Shown: piece by piece, positions 17,595 through 25,340 of the stretch
How the letters are laid out: each line of letters opens with the position of its first letter
How positions within the stretch are numbered: the stretch's first letter is position 1
Origin: Gemmatimonadota bacterium
GTDB lineage: Bacteria; Gemmatimonadota; Gemmatimonadetes; Gemmatimonadales; Gemmatimonadaceae
Length of the DNA stretch: 39,576 nucleotides
Reading direction: 5' to 3'
NCBI GenBank assembly: GCA_028876725.1
Contig: JAGWRB010000284.1
Coordinates: 1 to 39,576 of the forward strand
Translations under genes and position numbers: made by a program
Notes under the pieces: generated by a model
Database searches by the model: none
What the model was told of the DNA's origin: nothing
Seen by the model: only the letters and a program-made list of their open reading frames with translations

Positions 17595-18761
17595 TCAGCC
17601 CGTCTTCCGACGGCGCGGCCGGACGGACTTCTTCCGCGGCTTCGCCGCGCGGATGGGCAGCACCACCGGCTCCTGCTCGGCGGCTGAGCCGCACGCCGAC
17701 GCGGCGGCGGGGAGGCGCGGCTGCTTGTACGTGAAGCGCTTGCCCTCGTAGTTGCGGAAGATCACTTCGTCTTCGGTGATCTTCTCGACGTACTCGGGGA
17801 GGAGCGGCACCTTGCCGCCGCCGCCCGGGGCGTCGATGCAGAAGTGGGGCACGGCGAGACCTGAGGTCCACCCGCGCAGCGCCTTCACGATTTCGAGGCC
17901 CGTCTCGACCATCGTGCGGAAGTGCTCACCCCCCGCCACCTGGTCGGCCATGTACAGGTAATAGGGGCGCACGCGCGCCTTGAGGAGCTTCTGCATCAGC
18001 TCCTTCATGGTTTCCGGATTGTCGTTCACGCCGCGCAGCAGCACCGTCTGGCAACCCAGCGGCACGCCGGCGTCGGCCAGCCGCCCGAGCGCCGCGACCG
18101 TGGCCGGCGTCAGCTCGTTCGGGTGGTTGAAGTGCGTGTTCATGTAGACGGGATGGTACTTCTTCACCATCTCGCAGAACTCCGGCGTGATCCGCTCGGG
18201 CAGATGCGAGGTGATGCGGCTGCCCAGACGGATGATCTCGACGTGCGGAATCTCGCGCAGCCGCTGGAAGATGTACTCGAGCCGGCGGTCGGAGAGCATC
18301 ATCGGGTCGCCGCCGCTCATGATGACGTCGCGGATCTCCGGATGATTCCGGATGTACTCGAACGCCGACTCGTACTGGTTGAGCGGAATCTTCTCGGGAT
18401 CGCCCACTTTGCGGCGGCGCGTGCAGAAGCGGCAGTACGACGCGCACACCGGGCTCACGAGGAAGAGCACGCGATCGGGATAGCGGTGCGTGATGTTCGG
18501 CACCGGCGAATCGCCGTCCTCGTCCAGCGAGTCGATCACGCCGTCCACGACGTCGAGCTCCTGCACCGTGGGGACGTACTGGTTCCAGATCGGGTCGCCC
18601 ACTTCCTTGAGCTGGGAGAGGACGTTGGGCGTGATCCGCATCTGGAAGTTGTCGAACGCCGGCTTGAGGGCGTCGACGTCGATCACGTCGGGGCCGAACT
18701 TCGCGGCGAGCTTGTCGAGCGTGTCGATGCCGGTGTGCAGGATTTGCTGCCAGTCGCTCAT
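17595..18761 (-). CDS. kamA: Lysine 2,3-aminomutase (KamA family radical SAM enzyme)
   Basis: A 388-residue protein from ATG 18761, the natural family start. The radical SAM cluster motif CASYCRFC has Cys106, Cys110 and Cys113. The PLP-binding DAPGGGGK motif has Lys317 matching Lys337 of the Clostridium subterminale enzyme. Asp273 (in MADQVAGGEHFRT) and Asp310 (in CIDAPGGGG) match its Asp293 and Asp330, which hold the epsilon-amino group of lysine; glutamate 2,3-aminomutases differ at these sites, so lysine is the likely substrate and beta-lysine the product. The gene is last in a minus-strand operon, 5 nt after the GNAT gene. A basic C-terminal tail (RKKSVRPRRRKTG) is unusual. No EF-P gene is nearby, which argues against an EpmB role but does not exclude it. 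Confidence 0.85.
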   Translation of the reverse strand: MSDWQQILHTGIDTLDKLAAKFGPDVIDVDALKPAFDNFQMRITPNVLSQLKEVGDPIWNQYVPTVQELDVVDGVIDSLDEDGDSPVPNITHRYPDRVLFLVSPVCASYCRFCTRRRKVGDPEKIPLNQYESAFEYIRNHPEIRDVIMSGGDPMMLSDRRLEYIFQRLREIPHVEIIRLGSRITSHLPERITPEFCEMVKKYHPVYMNTHFNHPNELTPATVAALGRLADAGVPLGCQTVLLRGVNDNPETMKELMQKLLKARVRPYYLYMADQVAGGEHFRTMVETGLEIVKALRGWTSGLAVPHFCIDAPGGGGKVPLLPEYVEKITEDEVIFRNYEGKRFTYKQPRLPAAASACGSAAEQEPVVLPIRAAKPRKKSVRPRRRKTG

Positions 18762-18766
18762 GGCGG

Positions 18767-19288
18767 TCAGGCTCCGCGTGACGCGGGTTGAAGAGAACTG
18801 CTCAGGTCCCTCGTATACACCAGCCGGTCGTCGGCCGGCGCGTAGAAATCGCGAAGCTGCGCGGCCACCCGATAGCCGCGAGCCCCGTAGAACCGTCGCG
18901 TCGCATCGTAGGCGTCTCGCCCCGACGTCTCGACGACCAGCAGCCGCGCCGTTCGCTCCTGCAGTCGCCGTTCGACCTCCGCCAGAAGCGCCGACCCCAC
19001 GCCGGCGCCCTGACACACCGGATCGACGGCGATCCAGTAGAGATCGTACGTCCCGTGGGTACCCGGCGTTGCACCGTAGCAACAGTATCCCGTGAGAGAC
19101 CCCGCGTCGTTGAACGCGGCCACGAATTCGTAGTCCGGGACCTCGCGTGAACCGGCGGACGAACCGAACGTCTCGTCGAACAGTTCCAGCGCCACCGCGA
19201 TTTCATCGGGGCGGAACGCCCGCGTCGCCCCGAGCAGCCGTTCGAGGGCTGGCCGGTGCGAGCGGTCGAGAGCGCCGATGACCGTCAT
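18767..19288 (-). CDS. GNAT acetyltransferase, candidate beta-lysine acetyltransferase
   Basis: A 173-residue protein. ATG 19288 shares one base with the stop codon of the upstream ATP-grasp gene (TGATG), a coupled start. The GNAT core is clear: YDLYWIAVDPVCQGAGVGSALL with the acetyl-CoA pyrophosphate loop QGAGVG at 93-98, then ARLLVVETSGRDAYDATRRF and YGARGYRVAAQLRDFY. Its gene lies directly before kamA. KamA plus a GNAT is the known ablA/ablB pairing that makes N-epsilon-acetyl-beta-lysine, an osmolyte in methanogens and some bacteria. By context this enzyme may acetylate beta-lysine or a beta-lysyl product of the ATP-grasp enzymes; substrate assignment is inference. Confidence 0.75.
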   Translation of the reverse strand: MTVIGALDRSHRPALERLLGATRAFRPDEIAVALELFDETFGSSAGSREVPDYEFVAAFNDAGSLTGYCCYGATPGTHGTYDLYWIAVDPVCQGAGVGSALLAEVERRLQERTARLLVVETSGRDAYDATRRFYGARGYRVAAQLRDFYAPADDRLVYTRDLSSSLQPASRGA

Positions 19289-20358
19289 CAGGACGCCGCC
19301 TGCCGCGCGCTGTCGAAGAGGTCGGCGTCGAGCGTCGGATCCACGCCCCCCGAGAGCTGGAACGCCAGCGCCCAGAGCCGATCGGCATCCCCGACCTCGA
19401 TGCGGCGGCGGACGCCTGCCTGGCACACGGCACGGATGAGGCGCGGATAGCTGATCCCCGCCGCGTTCGCCATGCGCGCCAGCCCGGCGTCAGGGGCGAT
19501 GTCGGGGTTGGGATTCACTTCGAGAATCCACGGACGCCCCTCGCGGTCGATGCGCATGTCCACGCGGCCGTATCCGTGGCCACCCACCGCGCGCCAGGCC
19601 TGGAGCGCCACGCGGCGGATCTCCTCGGCGAGCTCCGGCGCGAGATCGGCCGGACAGCGCGGTGCCGTGCCGATGTCTTCGTCGCTGCCCGTTTCCCACT
19701 TGGAGCGGTAGCTCACGATGCGCCACTTCCCCTTGGGCATCCCGCTGAAATCGATTTCGGCGATGGGGAGCGCCTGGTCGCCCAGCACGCCCACGTTCAC
19801 CTCGCGCCCTTCGACGTAGCGCTGCACGATCACGGCGTTCCACCGTTCGTGCATGGCTTCGAGGCGGCTCAGCAACGCCCGCCGCGTGCGCACCACCGAC
19901 TTCTGCTCGATGCCGATGGACGCGTCCTCGGCCGCCGGCTTGCAGATGGCCGGGAAGCCGATGCTCTTCACCGTTTCCCCCGGCCGCACCGCGACGAACT
20001 CCGGCACCGGCAGGCCGGCTTCGCTCAGCAGCGTGTTCACCACGTGCTTGCGCAGGCAGAGCCCCGTGGTGAAGCTCGAGTTCCCCGTGTACGGAAGCCC
20101 CAGCAACTCCAGCACCGCGATGACCGACGGTTCGAGGGCCGCCACGCCGTCCACGCCCTCGCACATGTTGAAGACGAGATCGAACCGTCCCTTCCTGAGC
20201 CGCTCGATCCACCGGCCGTCGGGGTGCACGGGGATCCGCGTCACGGTATTTCCCTCTTCCACGATGGCGCGCTCGATCGCCTCGACGGTGTCGAGAATGA
20301 GCAGGTCGGGAAACGCGGCGATGGCGGACGCTCCATCGAACACGATGGCGATCTTCAC
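19288..20358 (-). CDS. D-Ala-D-Ala ligase-like ATP-grasp enzyme (second of two)
   Basis: A 356-residue protein. The GTG start at 20358 overlaps the stop of the upstream ligase by 4 nt (GTGA). ATP-grasp features: FNMCEG at 63-68 and LGLPYTG at 86-92 in place of the Ddl HGxxGEDG and GIPYTG motifs, KPAAEDASIGI at 140-150 (Ddl: KPAxEGSSxGI), and the Mg-binding EVNPNPD at 280-286 (Ddl: EVNTxPG). Nucleotide and metal sites look functional, but the acceptor loops differ from true D-alanine ligases. It is probably a carboxylate-amine ligase of unusual specificity. Two tandem copies, a GNAT and KamA suggest assembly of a small peptide or conjugate containing beta-lysine, rather than peptidoglycan precursor synthesis. 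Confidence 0.8.
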   Translation of the reverse strand: MKIAIVFDGASAIAAFPDLLILDTVEAIERAIVEEGNTVTRIPVHPDGRWIERLRKGRFDLVFNMCEGVDGVAALEPSVIAVLELLGLPYTGNSSFTTGLCLRKHVVNTLLSEAGLPVPEFVAVRPGETVKSIGFPAICKPAAEDASIGIEQKSVVRTRRALLSRLEAMHERWNAVIVQRYVEGREVNVGVLGDQALPIAEIDFSGMPKGKWRIVSYRSKWETGSDEDIGTAPRCPADLAPELAEEIRRVALQAWRAVGGHGYGRVDMRIDREGRPWILEVNPNPDIAPDAGLARMANAAGISYPRLIRAVCQAGVRRRIEVGDADRLWALAFQLSGGVDPTLDADLFDSARQAAS

Positions 20359-21554
20359 TCGGCGCTCCGGCGTTGGAGGGGCACACCCTGCCGCTCGGCG
20401 GCGTGGACGAGACAGCGTTGGATCAGCGCGTCGTATGAGAGCCCGGCCGCGCGCGCGGCCTTGGGCAAACAGGAATTGTCCGCCGGATCCGGCAGGATGC
20501 CCGGGAGCGGGTTGATCTCGATGACGTGGGGAGCGCCGGCGGCATCGAGGCGCACGTCGATGCGCGCCCAGTCGCGGCAGCCGACGGCGTGATAAGCGCG
20601 CAGGGTGACGTCCTCGATGGCTGCGAGGAGCTCGGCGGGAACACGGGCGGGGCACTCGAAGATCTCGAGCGGACGCTCGCGCGTGTCCCACACCCACTTT
20701 GCCTCGAAGCCGTACACCGGAACCGCGCCGGCGGGAAGCGTCTCGAAGTGCATGGCGACGGGCGGGAGCACGCGCGCCTGCGGGCCGTTGCCGAGCACGC
20801 CGCAGGTGAATTCGGCACCCGGCAGATACGCTTCGGCCAGCACCGGCTGGGCGTAGTCGCGGAGCAGCTCGCGGCCCCTCGCGAGGAGCTCGCGCGCGTC
20901 ACGCACGAAGTTTCGTTCGGTGATGCCCTTGGACGAGCCCTCCTGCACGGGCTTCAGGAAGAGCGGAAATTCGGGCGCGGCGGCCGGTCCTTCCGCATGC
21001 CGTCCCGCGGCCAGGGCCTCGAGGGCCGCGTCGGTCTCGAGGAGCACGAACGCGGGCGTGGGCACACCGTGCGCCGCGAGCATCTGCTTGGTGCGCGCCT
21101 TGTGGAGGCAGAGGGACAGCGTGAACGGATCGCTCCCCGAGTACGGGATTCCGAAGAATTCGCAGATGGCCGGGACGTGGGCCTCGCGGTTCGGTCCGTA
21201 CAGCCCCTCGGCGATGTTGAAGACCAGGTCCACCCGGGCGTCGCGCAGCCGCTGGGGGAAATCGGCCGTCGCCTCGAGGCGCACGATCTCGCCGAAGGCG
21301 GACAACGCGCGCGCCACGGCGTCGATGGTCTCAACCGAGTCCCACTCGGCGTAGACGTCGGAGAGCGTGGGGACGGGCGGCGCGACCAAACCCGTGCCAC
21401 CGCCGCGAGCGGCGAACGAGGTGGACGGGGGAGAATCGAAGGTCCGGGAATCGTGGTCCCGGCGCGTACTGGGCGGCTCGTCGTCGGCGTCGGCCGCAGT
21501 CGTCGCGGGTGTCGACTCGGGCTTCTGATTGTACGCGAAACCGATGCGCGTCAT
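20355..21554 (-). CDS. D-Ala-D-Ala ligase-like ATP-grasp enzyme (first of two)
   Basis: A 399-residue protein from ATG 21554. Residues 11-62 are a low-complexity, charged and Pro/Thr-rich insertion absent from the other copy. The rest is ATP-grasp: FNIAEG at 112-117, FFGIPYSGSDPFTLSLCLHK (acceptor and lid region), KPVQEGSSKGI at 201-211, very close to the Ddl ATP loop, and the metal site EINPLPG at 346-352. The two ligases share about the same layout but diverge throughout, so they probably act on different substrates in sequence. This is the first gene of the operon that ends with kamA; thyX lies 78 nt upstream of the ATG? No: thyX ends 78 nt before it on the same strand, so it may read through. 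Confidence 0.8.
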   Translation of the reverse strand: MTRIGFAYNQKPESTPATTAADADDEPPSTRRDHDSRTFDSPPSTSFAARGGGTGLVAPPVPTLSDVYAEWDSVETIDAVARALSAFGEIVRLEATADFPQRLRDARVDLVFNIAEGLYGPNREAHVPAICEFFGIPYSGSDPFTLSLCLHKARTKQMLAAHGVPTPAFVLLETDAALEALAAGRHAEGPAAAPEFPLFLKPVQEGSSKGITERNFVRDARELLARGRELLRDYAQPVLAEAYLPGAEFTCGVLGNGPQARVLPPVAMHFETLPAGAVPVYGFEAKWVWDTRERPLEIFECPARVPAELLAAIEDVTLRAYHAVGCRDWARIDVRLDAAGAPHVIEINPLPGILPDPADNSCLPKAARAAGLSYDALIQRCLVHAAERQGVPLQRRSAE

Positions 21555-21632
21555 CCGATCGTGAAAGGACGCGCCAAGATACGCGAGCCAAATTCGTCGC
21601 GCAACGGGAAAAAACCGTCGCGCCGTCGGGCG

Positions 21633-22388
21633 CTACACCTTGTGATACGAAATGCGCGCGGCCTCGTGGCGGTCGTCGGCGGTGTAGATCTCGAAGTCCG
21701 AGAAGAAGCCCGGCGCCGCGGCCTGGAGGGTGCGCAAGATGGCGAGCGCCGCGCGCCGGATCTCCAGCTCGGCGCCCTCGCTGCTGCGCAGCTCCAGCAT
21801 CGTGCGCCAGGCCCGGGCGTTGCCCGTCACCACGATCTTGGTCTCCGTGGAATTCGGCAGCACGCCGCGCGCGGCCTCGCGGGCCATCTTGCGGCGGTGC
21901 ACCTTGTCGGCCACCCAGCCGTAGCGCTCCATGAGTCTGTCGACGAGCGCCACGTACGCCTGCTGCGCCGACTCCACCTGCGCGCGCCAGGCGCCCTCCA
22001 GCGCCTCGTCCCCGACGATGGCCGGCGGCACCACGAACGCGGCATGCGATTCGTCCACGTAGCGCTGCGAGAGCTGGGAGTAGGCGAAGCCGGCGCGGTG
22101 CCGCACCAGCTCGTGCGTGAGCGACCGGCTCACGCCCTCGAGCAGAACGGAGTAGTTGGCGTGCTCGAGCACGCTGCCATGCCCCTGCTTCTTGATGTTC
22201 TCCAGATATTCCCGCGTCGCGCGCTTGGCCGGGTTGTGCTGGCTCATGTAGCAGAGCCGGCCGGCGAACTCGGCCAACCGCTCACCGTCGGTGCTCTCGC
22301 CCTGCCACTCGACCGGGAGATGCGCGGGCTCGGCGAACGACGGATGGGCGAGCAGGGTGACGCGGGGGGCGGTGAAGAATTCGGGCAT
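21633..22388 (-). CDS. thyX: Flavin-dependent thymidylate synthase
   Basis: A 251-residue protein. The ThyX signature is present as RHRAGFAYSQLSQR (Arg96, His97, Arg98, then Ser and Gln residues to 109), which binds dUMP and FAD. GHGSVLEHANYSVLLEGVSR and ARGVLPNSTETKIVVTGNAR flank it and carry the other conserved site residues. It makes dTMP from dUMP with methylene-tetrahydrofolate and reduced FAD. No SD-like sequence precedes the ATG; the leader is pyrimidine-rich. The FAD-dependent oxidase gene lies 101 nt upstream on the same strand but is separated by a hairpin. Confidence 0.9.
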   Translation of the reverse strand: MPEFFTAPRVTLLAHPSFAEPAHLPVEWQGESTDGERLAEFAGRLCYMSQHNPAKRATREYLENIKKQGHGSVLEHANYSVLLEGVSRSLTHELVRHRAGFAYSQLSQRYVDESHAAFVVPPAIVGDEALEGAWRAQVESAQQAYVALVDRLMERYGWVADKVHRRKMAREAARGVLPNSTETKIVVTGNARAWRTMLELRSSEGAELEIRRAALAILRTLQAAAPGFFSDFEIYTADDRHEAARISYHKV

Positions 22389-22400
22389 GGGAGCGTGAGA

Positions 22401-22432
22401 GGGAGGTTGGGAGGTTGGTCGGTTGGCTGGTG
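22401..22432. repeat. G-rich tandem 8-mers upstream of thyX
   Basis: On the plus strand GGGAGGTT occurs twice in tandem (22401-22408 and 22409-22416), followed by degenerate copies GGTCGGTT and GGCTGGTG. The run of G-pairs and G-triplets could form a quadruplex in DNA. The thyX transcript is C-rich here and lacks a ribosome site. Confidence 0.45.
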
Positions 22433-22439
22433 CGTGCCT

Positions 22440-22459
22440 CCGAACCTATCGAGGTTCGG
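22440..22459 (-). terminator. Hairpin between the FAD oxidase and thyX genes
   Basis: A perfect 8-bp stem (22440-22447 with 22452-22459) with a 4-nt loop, 30 nt after the FAD oxidase stop codon. No T-run is present, so termination is plausible rather than certain; it could also be a processing site between co-transcribed genes. Confidence 0.45.
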
Positions 22460-22489
22460 CCGGCCTGGCGCCACGTCGCCCAGCTCCGC

Positions 22490-24133
22490 TCAAGACTCCA
22501 CCGGCGCTTCCAACAACGCAAGCCGGAATTGCGCGTAGGCGCGGTCGCGCTCCACGATCTCGAGCGCGCGGGAGGCGGCCGGCGGCACCGGCGGGAGCGA
22601 GGGGTCGTACTTCACGTCGTTCAGGGGCCGCTGAGCGGGTACCGGCACCTTGACGCCCGGGTTGAAGATCCCCGACGGGTCGAAGCAGCGCTTCACGAGC
22701 GCGAACCGCTCGCGCGCGGCGTCGGTCCAGACGCGCGTGAGCAGCGGGGTGCGCAGGCGGCCGTCGCCGTGCTCGCCGGTGAGCGTGCCGCCCAGCGAGG
22801 CGGTGAGCGCCACCACGCCGTCGAGGATTCCGTCCACCTTGGCGCGCCAGTCGGGCTGGCTCACGTCGATGAGGGGGTTCACGTGAATGTGCGCGTCGCC
22901 GGCGTGTCCGAAGATCACGCCCTTCACCTTGTGGCGGTCGAGCACGGCTCGCACGCCGCGCACGTAGTCCGCCAGATGGTCAGGCGGGACGGCGCCGTCT
23001 TCCACGAACTGCATCGACTTGATCGACGGATCCAGCCGTGAGAGAATGGGACTCACGGCGTGGCGCAGCTCCCAGATCTCGCGCTCCGCGGCGGCGTCGA
23101 GGGCGAGCGTGACGCCCGAGGCGCCGATGCGGCGGAACGCCTGCTCGATGGACCGGGCCCGCGCTCCCACGTCGCGCATGGATTCGCCGTCGAGCTTCAC
23201 GAGCAGCACCGCGTCGGCACCGGCGCCCACGGGCAGCGGCGCGCTTCCCGTGCCCGCCACGTCGAGGAACGTGCGGTCGAGCAGCTCGCAGGCGCTGGCG
23301 CCGAGCTTGCGGGTTTCCACCGCGGCGCGCACGGCGAGATCCAGCGACCGGAATTCGCCCAGGAGGCTCGCGCTCGCGGCGGGCACGGGTTCGAGCCGGA
23401 GCTCGAGTTCCGTGAACAGCGCCAGCGTGCCCTCGCTCCCGACCAGGAGATCGATGAAGTCGCCGCTCGCCGCATAGGCGGAGGTGGCGTAGCCCGACGA
23501 GTCCTTGTAGACCCCGCGGTGCACCGACGGCGTCGCGTGCTCCCGCCGCACGATGGCGTCGTGCGCATCGCGCAGGAAACGGTCGATGGCCGCGATTTCA
23601 CGGGGCGCCGAGACTCCGCGCCGAAGCTCGGCGTCGGCGCTGTCGTCGAACACGCAGTGGAGCGCCTGCACCCACGGGCGCATGGGGCCGTGCCGCATCG
23701 TGTGCGCGCCGGCGGCGTTGGTCGACGCCATCCCCCCCACGGTGCAGAACTCGCCGCTCGAGGGGTCGACCGGAAAGCGCAGCCCAACCGCGCGCGCCGC
23801 GCGGTCCACTTCACCACGCAGGACACCAGCGCCCACGCGGACCGTGCGCGTTTCGCGGTTCACCTGGCCCATCGTGCGGAGTCGGCTCAGGTCGACCGCC
23901 ACCCCGTCGCCCACCGCGCCGCCCGCCATGCCGCTGCCGGATCCGCGCGGCACGAGCGGCACCCGTTCGCGATGCGCCCAGCCCACCAGGGTCTGCAGAT
24001 CGCGGGTGTCGGTGGGCACGGCCACGGCCCGGGGCCAGCAGCGCGCCACGCCTGCGCCTTCGCCATACACGGCGCGCGCGTCGTCGTCGGTGCGAAAGGT
24101 GCCGCGAAATCCTGGGGGGGCGCTGATGCTCAC
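22490..24133 (-). CDS. FAD-binding oxidase, GlcD/D-lactate dehydrogenase family
   Basis: A 547-residue protein from GTG 24133 with a GAGG ribosome site; the frame is open further upstream but that stretch runs through the divergent synthase gene. The FAD-binding PCMH loop VPRGSGSGMAGGAVGDGV spans 61-78, followed by FCTVGGMASTNAAGAHTMRH. The C-terminal FAD-linked oxidase domain has FGHAGDAHIHVNPL and LTGEHGDGRLRTPLL, whose His and Glu residues bind substrate and metal in the family. No iron-sulphur domain is attached. It probably oxidises a 2-hydroxy acid such as D-lactate or glycolate. The divergent neighbour at 24264 is a squalene/phytoene synthase. Confidence 0.85.
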   Translation of the reverse strand: MSISAPPGFRGTFRTDDDARAVYGEGAGVARCWPRAVAVPTDTRDLQTLVGWAHRERVPLVPRGSGSGMAGGAVGDGVAVDLSRLRTMGQVNRETRTVRVGAGVLRGEVDRAARAVGLRFPVDPSSGEFCTVGGMASTNAAGAHTMRHGPMRPWVQALHCVFDDSADAELRRGVSAPREIAAIDRFLRDAHDAIVRREHATPSVHRGVYKDSSGYATSAYAASGDFIDLLVGSEGTLALFTELELRLEPVPAASASLLGEFRSLDLAVRAAVETRKLGASACELLDRTFLDVAGTGSAPLPVGAGADAVLLVKLDGESMRDVGARARSIEQAFRRIGASGVTLALDAAAEREIWELRHAVSPILSRLDPSIKSMQFVEDGAVPPDHLADYVRGVRAVLDRHKVKGVIFGHAGDAHIHVNPLIDVSQPDWRAKVDGILDGVVALTASLGGTLTGEHGDGRLRTPLLTRVWTDAARERFALVKRCFDPSGIFNPGVKVPVPAQRPLNDVKYDPSLPPVPPAASRALEIVERDRAYAQFRLALLEAPVES

Positions 24134-24263
24134 GCGAACGGGGTCCTCGAGTGAAGGGGGCCGGTGGGGAGCGCCGGTGAGGGCGGCGCGGTAATTTCCA
24201 GCGTAACCGGCGACGCCGAAGTTTAACGCACCGACTCCGCCTCCGACGACCCCACCGCTTCCC

Positions 24264-25340
24264 GTGGCGATTTCCGATCCTGCATCGCCGTCCGATCCCC
24301 GCCTTTCCCGGGCCCTCGCCTTCTCCCGCGAGATCCTGCCGGCGGTCTCGCGCACCTTCGCGCTCAGCATCCGCGTGCTCCCAGGCCAGCTCGGCCAGGC
24401 GGTGAACTGCGCGTACCTCCTGTGCCGCATCGCCGACACCATCGAGGACGAGCCGGCGATGCCCGCCGCGCAGAAAGCGGAGCTCTTCGACCGGTTTCTG
24501 GAATGCTTCGACAGCCCGGAGACCGCCGACCGCTTTCCCGAACGCGTGGCCGCGCTCACGGGCGAGCCCGCGCACCTGCGTCTCATCCGGAATACCGACC
24601 TGGTGTTCGTGGTGTACCGGCATCTGAGCGCCGAAACGCGCGAGCACGTCAAACGGTGGGTCACGGAAATGGCCGCCGGCATGCGGAAGTTCGTGCTCCT
24701 CTATCCGCACGGCATCCGCATCCAGACGCTCGACGAATACCGCGAGTACTGCTACTACGTGGCCGGCACGGTGGGCTACATGCTCACCGATCTCTGGCAC
24801 GAACATGCGCCGAGCATCGGTCCGCGGCAGTACGCGCTGCTGCGCGAGCGCAGTCGCTCGTTCGCCGAAGCGCTTCAAACCGTGAACATCCTCAAGGACG
24901 TCGCCACCGACGCCGAGCAGGAAAATTCCATCTACATCCCGGCGCAGCTGCTGGCCGTGCACGGCGGCAGCCACGCCGCCATTCGCGCCGGCGAGCGCGC
25001 GGAGAACACGCAGGCGGCGATGGGGTCGCTCGTCGCGCTGGCCTGGGAGGATCTCGAGCACGCCAAGGAATACCTGCTGCGCATCCCGCGGCGCGCCGTG
25101 GCGATCCGTCTCTTCTGCGTGCTGCCGCTGCTCTTTGCCTATGCCACGCTGCGCGATCTCACGCGCGATCCCTCGGCAATGGCCCGGCGGCACGTGGTCA
25201 AGATCTCACGCGCCGAGGTGAAAGCGATCACGATGCTCAGCTTCGCGGGCGTCATGAGCAACACCGTGCTCGAGTGGCTCGCCCGGCGGGCGAGCCGGGC
25301 GCCCGTGCGGCTCGTGCCGCGATTCGCCGGCGGTCAGTAG
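24264..25340 (+). CDS. Squalene/phytoene synthase family protein
   Basis: A 358-residue protein from GTG 24264. It has the hallmarks of head-to-head prenyl synthases: SRTFALS at 29-35, the first aspartate-rich motif DTIED (58-62), YCYYVAGTVGYMLTDLW at 161-177, and the second aspartate-rich motif DVATD (211-215) in NILKDVATDAEQ. The length and the hydrophobic C-terminus (RLFCVLPLLFAYATL, then a second hydrophobic stretch after 320) are closer to squalene synthase than to short phytoene synthases. It probably condenses two farnesyl diphosphates to squalene for hopanoids or sterol-like lipids. No cyclase is in view. Its stop overlaps the convergent gene at 25334 by 7 nt. Confidence 0.85.
   Translation: MAISDPASPSDPRLSRALAFSREILPAVSRTFALSIRVLPGQLGQAVNCAYLLCRIADTIEDEPAMPAAQKAELFDRFLECFDSPETADRFPERVAALTGEPAHLRLIRNTDLVFVVYRHLSAETREHVKRWVTEMAAGMRKFVLLYPHGIRIQTLDEYREYCYYVAGTVGYMLTDLWHEHAPSIGPRQYALLRERSRSFAEALQTVNILKDVATDAEQENSIYIPAQLLAVHGGSHAAIRAGERAENTQAAMGSLVALAWEDLEHAKEYLLRIPRRAVAIRLFCVLPLLFAYATLRDLTRDPSAMARRHVVKISRAEVKAITMLSFAGVMSNTVLEWLARRASRAPVRLVPRFAGGQ

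Noticed and set aside
17595-18761. KamA as the EF-P beta-lysylation enzyme EpmB
   Set aside because: No EF-P or EpmA gene is in the window and the operon partners are ATP-grasp and GNAT enzymes; not excluded genome-wide.
18762-19082. N-terminal extension of the kamA frame
   Set aside because: It overlaps the GNAT gene in another frame; the family start MSDWQQ at 18761 fits operon spacing.
19288-21554. The two ATP-grasp enzymes as ordinary D-alanine ligases for peptidoglycan
   Set aside because: Both lack the usual Ddl acceptor loop, there are two unlike copies, and no cell-wall precursor gene is adjacent.
24134-24682. N-terminal extension of the FAD oxidase frame
   Set aside because: It would run through the divergent squalene/phytoene synthase gene; the residues are low-complexity and the GTG at 24133 has a ribosome site.
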